This document shows positions 53,639-60,208 of a stretch of DNA of 64,000 nucleotides, piece by piece. Position 1 is the first letter of the stretch, and each line of letters starts with the position of its first letter. A program made the position numbers and the translations under genes. Under the pieces are notes generated by a model that was given only the letters and a program-made list of their open reading frames with translations, did no database searches and was not told the DNA's origin. The DNA comes from Aeromicrobium ginsengisoli (GTDB lineage: Bacteria; Actinomycetota; Actinomycetes; Propionibacteriales; Nocardioidaceae), in assembly GCF_004134905.2 (NCBI RefSeq), contig NZ_SDPQ02000001.1, positions 620,001-684,000 on the forward strand. The letters run 5' to 3'.

Positions 53639-54361
53639 ATGGTCGTAGCCAGAACAGCCCGCGAACGGGCCCGCGTCGAGATCACCGCCGAGATACTGGC
53701 CGCGGCGCGCGCCCAGCTCGGCGAGGTCGGGCCGAGCCAGCTGTCCCTGCGGGCAGTGGCTCGCGAGGTCGGCATGGTCTCGTCCGCGGTCTACCGCTAC
53801 TTCGCCAGCCGCGACGAGCTGCTGACGGCACTGATCATCGCCGCGTACGACGAGCTCGGCGCTGCGGCGGAGGCCGCGGAAGAGGCAGTCGAGGACCGCA
53901 CTGACCACCTCGCCCGGTGGATGGCGACGTGCCGGGCGACCCGTGAGTGGGCGATCAGCCATCCTCACGACTACGCCCTGATCTACGGCTCCCCCGTGCC
54001 CGGCTATGCGGCCCCACAGGACACCGTCATGCCGGCCACCCGGGTCATCGTCCGTCTGGTCGAGATCATCGTCGCCGCGCACGGGTCGGGCACCGCTGCC
54101 GAGTCGACACAGCCGCCCGCGACCGCCGCCGATCCATCGGGGGTCGTCGCCGACGCCATGGCATTCATCGCCGAGCGGAGCGACGTCGACCTAGAGGCAC
54201 TGCCGGAGCTCGTGATGCGCACCCTCATGGTGTGGTCAGCGATCTTCGGGACGCTGTCCTTCGAGCTCTTCGGGCACCTCAAGGGCTCGGTCAGCGACTA
54301 CGAGGGCTATTTCGAGCAGACGGTTCTGCGCCTCGCCGGGGACCTGGGGCTCGCCGAGTGA
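53639..54361 (+). CDS. TetR-family regulator
   Basis: 240-residue repressor. The helix-turn-helix is at about residues 30-55 (LSLRAVAREVGMVSSAVYRYF) and the C-terminal ligand domain is of the WHG type (TetR_C_25-like, HDYALIYGSPVPGY near 110). It probably represses itself and the divergent epimerase gene through the GAGAGC-n3-GCTCTC palindromes. The effector is unknown. ATG 53639 is preferred over upstream ATGs, which would overlap the operators. Confidence 0.87.
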   Translation: MVVARTARERARVEITAEILAAARAQLGEVGPSQLSLRAVAREVGMVSSAVYRYFASRDELLTALIIAAYDELGAAAEAAEEAVEDRTDHLARWMATCRATREWAISHPHDYALIYGSPVPGYAAPQDTVMPATRVIVRLVEIIVAAHGSGTAAESTQPPATAADPSGVVADAMAFIAERSDVDLEALPELVMRTLMVWSAIFGTLSFELFGHLKGSVSDYEGYFEQTVLRLAGDLGLAE

Positions 54362-54448
54362 GCAATCCCTCACGACTTTGATGACCGCGCGAGGTTGTTC
54401 GCACGCGACAATGGTCGGATACGTCTGCTGTCGTGCCGAAGGAAGTCA

Positions 54449-54862
54449 ATGCCCCGGATCACCCGTCGTACGTTCGTCGCCGCCCCCGCCCCGCACGTGT
54501 GGCAGCTGGCCGGCAACTTTGCCGAATGGCACCCAACGCTCCGCATCTACGCCAACGGCCCCGAGGCGCCGGCCGACGTCGTCGTGACGATCGTGTCGCG
54601 GGACGACGAGGCGATGACGCTGTCGTACCACATCCCCGATCCGCCGTTCCCGATCGCGAACCACCGCGCGACGATCCTCGTCGAGGACGCCGGCCACTCC
54701 TGCTCGTACGTCACGTGGGAGGCCGACTTCACGGCCGAGCCCGAGGTCCTTCAGGAGCTCGAGGACTCGATCGGCGACGACGTCTTCGCCAAGGCACTCG
54801 ACAACCTCGCGACGTACGCACAGGACGAGTACGGCAATCAGCAGGTCACCCGCGCCAGCTGA
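54449..54862 (+). CDS. SRPBCC family protein
   Basis: 137-residue polyketide-cyclase-like single-domain protein (AAPAPHVWQLAGNFAEWHP start, WEADFTAEPE near 90, long last helix). It may bind a hydrophobic ligand. GAAGGAAG precedes ATG 54449. It is convergent with the second TetR gene, 9 bases apart. Confidence 0.8.
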   Translation: MPRITRRTFVAAPAPHVWQLAGNFAEWHPTLRIYANGPEAPADVVVTIVSRDDEAMTLSYHIPDPPFPIANHRATILVEDAGHSCSYVTWEADFTAEPEVLQELEDSIGDDVFAKALDNLATYAQDEYGNQQVTRAS

Positions 54863-54871
54863 ATCATCGGC

Positions 54872-55504
54872 TCAGCTGCGCCAGTCGCGGAAGCCGACCA
54901 CGATCAGGCGCATCTGGCGGCGGGCGCCTTCCTTGATCTGCTCCTCGAGGTCGGGGCGGCCGTCCGGCATCTCCACGACCTCCTCGGCGTTGGAGACCAT
55001 GTTGCGGACGAACAGCCGCGACACCATCTGCACGTCCTCGGTCGACCAGTTCTCGATGTTGGGCAGCCGTGCCAGCACGACTGCCAGCTCACTGACGAAC
55101 AGGTCGAGCTCGTGGCGGATCGCCGTGCGTACGACTTCAGGGCCGCCAACACGCTCGCGGGCGACGAACGCGAAGTGCGCCTTGCTCTGCTTGACCGCCT
55201 CGACCAGTACGTCGGCGGCCGCGTCGATGATGTTGTCGAACACGTGCGGATCGCGCTGCGCGTCGCGAATCATGCGACGCAGCGTCGAGAACGACTGCTC
55301 GACCAGCGCGAGGCCCAGCTGGTCCATCGACTCGAAATGGCGATAGAACGCCGTCGGCACCACACCGGCATGCCGTGACACTTGACGGAGGCTGACCTGC
55401 GCAAACCCCTTCTCGTGGCTCAGCTCCAGGGCTGACGCGAGGATGGCCTGACGGGTCCGCTCCTTCTGCGCCTGGCGCGAGGCTGACTGCGCGGGCTCGG
55501 TCAC
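54872..55504 (-). CDS. TetR-family regulator of the desaturase operon (DesT/FabR-like)
   Basis: 210-residue repressor with an N-terminal helix-turn-helix (VSLRQVSRHAGVVPTAFYRHF near 38-60) and a C-terminal domain like that of FabR/DesT-type fatty-acid regulators (RERVGGPEVVRTAI near 118). Pseudomonas DesT controls a ferredoxin-reductase/desaturase pair in response to the acyl-CoA saturation ratio; the same gene pair lies divergent here. GTG 55504 is chosen because TAGGCT lies 6 bases before it; the GTG at 55510 touches that hexamer. Confidence 0.85.
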   Translation of the reverse strand: MTEPAQSASRQAQKERTRQAILASALELSHEKGFAQVSLRQVSRHAGVVPTAFYRHFESMDQLGLALVEQSFSTLRRMIRDAQRDPHVFDNIIDAAADVLVEAVKQSKAHFAFVARERVGGPEVVRTAIRHELDLFVSELAVVLARLPNIENWSTEDVQMVSRLFVRNMVSNAEEVVEMPDGRPDLEEQIKEGARRQMRLIVVGFRDWRS

Positions 55505-55510
55505 CTTCAC

Positions 55511-55516
55511 AGCCTA
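55511..55516 (-). promoter_or_regulatory. -10 hexamer of the DesT-like TetR gene
   Basis: TAGGCT on the minus strand, 6 bases before GTG 55504. It decides the start codon. Confidence 0.5.
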
Positions 55517-55607
55517 AGTCACCCCTTTCGGTGCACACGCGTATCTCTCGTGGTCGAGGTCACTCGGCGCGCCTGTTGCGCGTGGGCCTCGGGTCGTGCA
55601 CACTTTG

Positions 55608-55625
55608 AGTGTACGCATGTTCACT
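55608..55625. promoter_or_regulatory. Candidate DesT-like operator
   Basis: AGTGTACGCATGTTCACT is an imperfect palindrome (core TGTACG-CATGTTCA) 20 bases before the reductase start and just ahead of the GAGGAGGT ribosome-binding site. It resembles the TGAACG/CGTTCA half-sites of DesT and FabR boxes. A second GTGCACACGCGTAT-like site lies near 55530. Confidence 0.5.
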
Positions 55626-55644
55626 GATTTCGAGGAGGTAACAG

Positions 55645-56733
55645 ATGGGCATCATCCGCAAGGCGCTCAGCTCGCGCCCGGTCGCCTCTCTGACCTCCCC
55701 GCACACGATTGACCACTACCTCGACCAGATCCACCCGATGCTCGCAGCGGAGAACGTCCGCGCCCGGGTCGTCGAGGTCGTGCAGGAGACCGGCGACGCC
55801 AGCACCGTCATCCTCCGCCCCAACGGCGCGTGGAAGGGGTTCACGCCCGGCCAGCACGTCCAGTTCGGCGTCGAGGTCGACGGCACCCGCCGCGTCCGCT
55901 GCTTCTCGGTGTCGAGCTCGCGTGCCGCCAAGAAGGGCACGTTCAGCGTCTCGGTCAAGGCGCACCCCGACGGCTACGTCTCACAGTTCCTGCACCACGA
56001 GCTCAAGCCGCGCACGATCGTCTACCTGTCGCAGGCCGAGGGCGAGTTCGTCCTCCCCCGCGTCGTGCCCGACAACCTGCTCCTGGTCAGCGGCGGATCC
56101 GGCATCACACCGGTCATGTCGATGATCCGTACGCTCCGCGACTCCGGTCACCAGGGTCAGGTCACGTTCCTGCACTACGCCCGTTCGCGCGACGACGAGA
56201 TGTTCACCGCCGACCTCGACGCACTTGCCGAGGCAGCCAACGTCACCGTCATGCGCGTCTACACGCGCCAGCCCGCACCGGGAGCCGAGCTCAAGGGCCG
56301 CTTCCACGTCGACCACCTCAAGCACCTCGGCATCGACCCGACCGAGACCCTGACGTACGTCTGCGGTCCGGCCGGGCTGATCGCCACCGTTCGCGACACC
56401 TACGCAGAGCTCGGTGCCGCCGACCAGCTCCGCCTCGAGTACTTCAAGGTCCCGTCCGTCGACCTCGACGCGGCGGACGCCACCGGCACCCTGACGTTCG
56501 ACGACGCCAAGATCGAGGCCGACAACTCCGGCGCCACGATCCTCGAGCAGGCCGAGGCTGCCGGGCTCAAGCCGGAGTTCGGCTGCCGCATGGGCGTCTG
56601 CAACACGTGCGTCGTCAAGAAGAACCACGGCGCGGTGCGCCACGTCATCAGCAACGAGATCAGCGCCAACACCGACGAGACCATCAAGATCTGCGTGCAC
56701 GTCCCCGTCGGCGACGTCAACGTCGCACTCTAG
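55645..56733 (+). CDS. Ferredoxin reductase (FAD and 2Fe-2S), desaturase partner
   Basis: 362-residue electron-transfer protein. An FAD domain (RCFSVSSS near 92), an NAD(P)H domain (GGSGITP near 150, CGPAGL near 240) and a plant-type ferredoxin domain with C314, C319, C322 and C350 follow in order. It resembles Rv3230c, the electron donor of DesA3, and would pass electrons from NAD(P)H to the desaturase 12 bases downstream. GAGGAGGT gives strong translation. Confidence 0.92.
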   Translation: MGIIRKALSSRPVASLTSPHTIDHYLDQIHPMLAAENVRARVVEVVQETGDASTVILRPNGAWKGFTPGQHVQFGVEVDGTRRVRCFSVSSSRAAKKGTFSVSVKAHPDGYVSQFLHHELKPRTIVYLSQAEGEFVLPRVVPDNLLLVSGGSGITPVMSMIRTLRDSGHQGQVTFLHYARSRDDEMFTADLDALAEAANVTVMRVYTRQPAPGAELKGRFHVDHLKHLGIDPTETLTYVCGPAGLIATVRDTYAELGAADQLRLEYFKVPSVDLDAADATGTLTFDDAKIEADNSGATILEQAEAAGLKPEFGCRMGVCNTCVVKKNHGAVRHVISNEISANTDETIKICVHVPVGDVNVAL

Positions 56734-56745
56734 GAGAGGGAACCC

Positions 56746-58038
56746 ATGACCAAGGCCAAGAACCCGCCCATCAAGCCGCACAGCGCGAGCAACCACAACG
56801 CCGCGCCCCTGTCGCTGGTCAACACCCACAGCGACAAGAAGGCCACGATCGGCCTGGAGTACATGACGTACGAGCAGCTCGAGGAGTTCGGCGAGGAGCT
56901 CAACACCGTGCGCCAGCGCGTCCTGGACGACCTCGGCCAGAAGGACGCCGACTACATCCGTCGCGTCATCAAGGTGCAGAAGGCCAGCGAGGTGCTGGGC
57001 CGCATCGGCATCTTCATGCCGTTCTTCCCGCCCGTGTTCATCGCCGGCATCCTGTTCCTCGGCCTGGCCAAGATCCTCGACAACATGGAGATCGGCCACA
57101 ACGTCATGCACGGCCAGTACGACTGGATGAACGACCCGATGGTCGACGCCAGCCGCTACGAGTGGGACAACATCGCCCCCTCCAAGGACTGGAAGCACGG
57201 CCACAACTACATCCACCACACCTACACCAACATCCACGGCATGGACCGGGACATCGGCTACAACATGTTCCGCATCGACGAGGACCAGCCGTGGTACGCC
57301 AGCCACCGCTTCAACCTGCCGCTCGCGTTCATCCTGATGCTCGTGTTCGAGTGGGGCATCATGTACCACGGCGTCGAGCTGGACCAGTACCTCCAGGGCA
57401 AGATCACCAAGGAGGACTTCCAGGGCCGCAAGAAGCGCGCGCTCAAGAAGATCCGCAAGCAGGTCTTCAAGGACTACGTCGCCTGGCCGCTGCTCGGCCT
57501 CGCTCTCGTGCCGTTCGTCGGCTGGTGGGCACCCGTCGCCATCCTGGGCGCCAACATCGTCGCCAACGTCATCCGCAACGTGTGGTCGTTCATCATCATC
57601 TTCTGCGGCCACTTCCCCGCCGAGGTGCAGACCTTCGCCGAGGAGGACGCGCAGAACGAGACCCGCGGCCAGTGGTACCTGCGCCAGCTGCTCGGTTCGG
57701 CCAACATCAGCGGACACAAGCCGTTCCACGTGCTGACCGGCAACCTGAGCTACCAGGTCGAGCACCACCTGTTCCCCGACATCCCGGCGCGCCGCTACCC
57801 CGAGGTCGCCGAGGACGTGAAGCTGCTGGTCGAGAAGTACGGCCTGCAGTACAACACCGGTCGCCTGTCCAAGCAGGTCGCCAGCGTCATCCGTCAGCTC
57901 GCCAAGCTCGGCCACAAGCCCGACGATCCCTACAAGATCGGCAACAGCCCCGAGTCGAAGGCACTGCGTCGTGCCAAGCGCGAAGCGGCAGCCGCCCTTC
58001 GCGAAGAACAGGCACGTGCGCCACAATTGACCTCGTAG
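56746..58038 (+). CDS. Membrane fatty-acid desaturase (DesA3-like)
   Basis: 430-residue integral membrane acyl-CoA or acyl-lipid desaturase, probably delta-9. Histidine boxes coordinate the di-iron site: H118NVMH122, H151GH153NYIH157H158 and EH340H341. Helix pairs lie at about 90-115 and 190-215, with another pair after 235. It forms monounsaturated chains such as oleate. The adjacent cyclopropane synthase could modify the double bond. Confidence 0.93.
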   Translation: MTKAKNPPIKPHSASNHNAAPLSLVNTHSDKKATIGLEYMTYEQLEEFGEELNTVRQRVLDDLGQKDADYIRRVIKVQKASEVLGRIGIFMPFFPPVFIAGILFLGLAKILDNMEIGHNVMHGQYDWMNDPMVDASRYEWDNIAPSKDWKHGHNYIHHTYTNIHGMDRDIGYNMFRIDEDQPWYASHRFNLPLAFILMLVFEWGIMYHGVELDQYLQGKITKEDFQGRKKRALKKIRKQVFKDYVAWPLLGLALVPFVGWWAPVAILGANIVANVIRNVWSFIIIFCGHFPAEVQTFAEEDAQNETRGQWYLRQLLGSANISGHKPFHVLTGNLSYQVEHHLFPDIPARRYPEVAEDVKLLVEKYGLQYNTGRLSKQVASVIRQLAKLGHKPDDPYKIGNSPESKALRRAKREAAAALREEQARAPQLTS

Positions 58039-58064
58039 TCGACTGCGACCGAGAGGTACACCCG

Positions 58065-58280
58065 ATGGCACTGAGCCGGCGTGAGATCGCCAAGGACGTC
58101 CTCCAGCAGTCGACCGAGGCGGCGATAGCCAGTGCCGGGCACGTCGTGGCGATCCTCTTCGAGTCGGCGCGCAAGATCACGACCGAGATCGGTGCGTTCG
58201 GCACCGAGATCTTCGAGATCACCGAGGCCAGCAAGCGGGCCGGTCAGGATGGCGACGGCACCAATCCGGCTGCCGAGTAG
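58065..58280 (+). CDS. Small helical protein in the lipid operon
   Basis: 71-residue protein, mostly one amphipathic/hydrophobic helix (about residues 15-55, AAIASAGHVVAILFESA) with an acidic tail. GAGAGG about 8 bases before the ATG supports translation. It lies between the desaturase and cyclopropane synthase genes, 26 and 15 bases away. No family is recognised. A membrane-associated helper of either enzyme is possible but speculative. Confidence 0.6.
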   Translation: MALSRREIAKDVLQQSTEAAIASAGHVVAILFESARKITTEIGAFGTEIFEITEASKRAGQDGDGTNPAAE

Positions 58281-58295
58281 CAACGAACCACTGGC

Positions 58296-59534
58296 ATGAG
58301 CATCTCTGCCGACCGGCCACCAGCCCATTCCTTCGGTGTCTCACGCGCTCCACGCACTCCGCTCAAGGCGCGAGCCGCCAAGGCGATCCTCAAGCCGACC
58401 GTCAACCACGTCCCCGTACGCCTGAGGTTCGCGGACGGTCGCGTGTGGGGCGCCGGCGGCGCTGACGCTCCGGAGATGCGCGTCGTACGCCCCAAGGCGT
58501 TCTTCGCCCGGCTCGGGGCGGACACCAAGATCGGGTTCGGCGAGGCCTACATGGCCGGCGACTGGACGACCGGCGACGGCACCGACCTCGCGGACCTGCT
58601 CGAGCCGTTCGCGGCACGGATGGCGACGATCGTGCCGGTGCCGCTGCAGAAGTTCCGCGTCTTCGTCGACAAGAAGCTGCCCCATCACCAGCGCAACTCG
58701 GTCAAGGGATCGCGCCAGAACATCGAGGCGCACTACGACCTGTCCAACGACCTGTTCGCGCAGTTCCTCGACCCGTCGATGACCTACTCCTCGGCCTGGT
58801 TCGAGTCGGCCGAGCAGGACCTCGAAGCCGCACAGCTGCGCAAGATCGACGCGATCCTCGACGACGCGCACGTCACGGCCGGCACGCGAGTGCTGGAGAT
58901 CGGCAGCGGGTGGGGCGCCCTCGCGATCCGCGCCGCGCAGCGCGGTGCGACGGTCACCACGATCACGCTGTCGTCTGAGCAGGCGGCGCTGGCTCAGGAG
59001 CGCTTCGCCGAGGCCGGCGTCGACGTCGACCTGCAGCTGGTCGACTATCGCGAGGTCACCGGTGAGTACGACGCGATCGTCAGCGTCGAGATGATCGAGG
59101 CGGTCGGCGAAGAGTACTGGCCGACGTACTTCGCGGCGATCGACAAGCTGCTCGCACCCGGAGGACACGTCGCGATCCAGGCGATCACGATGGCCCACCA
59201 CCGCTACCTCGCGACCCGCAACTCGTACGGATGGATCCAGAAGTACATCTTCCCCGGCGGGCTGATCCCCTCGCTCGACGCGATCGACCAGACGCTGCAC
59301 GAGCACACGTCGCTCGCGGTGACCAACCGCCGCTCGCTGGGCCAGGACTACGCCCGCACGCTGCACGAGTGGCGCGACACCTTCAATGCCAACTGGGACG
59401 CCATCAGGACCCAGGGCTTCGACGAGACGTTCCGCCGCATGTGGGAGTTCTACCTCGCCTATTGCGAGGCCGGCTTCCGCACCGGCTATCTCGACGTCTT
59501 CCAGCTCTCCATCTCCCGACCCGCGAAGGGCTGA
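58296..59534 (+). CDS. cfa: Cyclopropane-fatty-acyl-phospholipid synthase family methyltransferase
   Basis: 412-residue SAM-dependent enzyme acting on the double bonds of membrane phospholipid acyl chains. The lipid-binding NIEAHYDLSNDLF segment is near residue 146, the SAM motif LEIGSGWGALA near 198, EMIEAVGEEYW near 264 and YIFPGG near 315. The product could be a cyclopropane or a 10-methylene chain as in tuberculostearate synthesis; the flavin reductase partner needed for the latter is not in the window. It follows a desaturase in one transcription unit. Confidence 0.88.
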   Translation: MSISADRPPAHSFGVSRAPRTPLKARAAKAILKPTVNHVPVRLRFADGRVWGAGGADAPEMRVVRPKAFFARLGADTKIGFGEAYMAGDWTTGDGTDLADLLEPFAARMATIVPVPLQKFRVFVDKKLPHHQRNSVKGSRQNIEAHYDLSNDLFAQFLDPSMTYSSAWFESAEQDLEAAQLRKIDAILDDAHVTAGTRVLEIGSGWGALAIRAAQRGATVTTITLSSEQAALAQERFAEAGVDVDLQLVDYREVTGEYDAIVSVEMIEAVGEEYWPTYFAAIDKLLAPGGHVAIQAITMAHHRYLATRNSYGWIQKYIFPGGLIPSLDAIDQTLHEHTSLAVTNRRSLGQDYARTLHEWRDTFNANWDAIRTQGFDETFRRMWEFYLAYCEAGFRTGYLDVFQLSISRPAKG

Positions 59535-59537
59535 CCG

Positions 59538-59822
59538 GTGGCGAGCATCGGCCGCCTGCCCAAAGCTCTGCAGGAGGTCTACGAGTGGCAGTACGACGCG
59601 GCGTGCGTGGGCGTCGACGAGTCGGTCTTCTTCTCCCCCGATGCTGAACGCGGCCCGAGCCGCCGCGCGCGCGAAGCCGCCGCCAAGGCGCTGTGCGCCG
59701 TGTGCCCGGTGATCCGGGAGTGCCTGGAGCACGCTCTCGCCGTCCGCGAGCCGTACGGCGTCTGGGGCGGGCTGAGCATCAACGAGCGCGAGCACCTGCT
59801 GCAGGACCGCAAGACGGCCTAG
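59538..59822 (+). CDS. WhiB-family Fe-S transcription regulator
   Basis: 94-residue protein with the four cluster Cys C23, C53, C56 and C62 (C-x29-C-x2-C-x5-C) and the turn motif GVWGG at 74-78. WhiB proteins hold a 4Fe-4S cluster and bind the main sigma factor. There is no AT-hook, so it is not WhiB7-like. The GTG start lies 4 bases after the cyclopropane synthase stop, so it probably belongs to the same transcript. The subclass is uncertain. Confidence 0.88.
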   Translation: MASIGRLPKALQEVYEWQYDAACVGVDESVFFSPDAERGPSRRAREAAAKALCAVCPVIRECLEHALAVREPYGVWGGLSINEREHLLQDRKTA

Positions 59823-59865
59823 CGTTCCGCCACGAGCTGTCGGTGGGCGCTGGCATGCTGACGTC

Positions 59866-60207
59866 ATGGCGAGAAATGAACGGCAGGAAGCCGCACACGC
59901 GCGGCTCGAGGAGCTCTCGGCCGAGCACCAGAAGCTGCCCGGCGTCGACTGGGGCCGGATGTTCGGGTCGACCGGTCTGCGCGTACGCGGCAAGATCTTC
60001 GCGGTCGCAGCACATGCCGGCGGGTTGCTGATCAAGGTGCCCGAGGCACATGCCGACGCGCTCATGGAGTCCGGCGTCGCCGATCGTATGGTGATGGGCG
60101 GCGTGCCGCGCCGCGAGTGGGTGCTGGTGCCGGACGACGCCGACGACGCGACCTGGGCCGAACAGCTCGACGCCGCCTACACCTACGTCGACTCGATCAC
60201 GCCCTGA
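59866..60207 (+). CDS. TfoX N-terminal-domain-like protein
   Basis: 113-residue protein resembling the TfoX/Sxy N-terminal domain: MFGSTGLRVRGKIFAV near residues 32-47, LLIKVPE near 55 and a closing WAEQLDAAYTYV helix. These stand-alone proteins are common in Actinobacteria and have no known role. It ends 1 base before the glnE stop on the other strand. Confidence 0.72.
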   Translation: MARNERQEAAHARLEELSAEHQKLPGVDWGRMFGSTGLRVRGKIFAVAAHAGGLLIKVPEAHADALMESGVADRMVMGGVPRREWVLVPDDADDATWAEQLDAAYTYVDSITP

Positions 60208-60208
60208 C

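Noticed and set aside
55981..58071. 696-codon minus-strand open frame opposite the reductase and desaturase
   Set aside because: It spans two well-supported genes on the other strand and the gap between them; the product is a Val/Leu/Asp/Gly-rich shadow.
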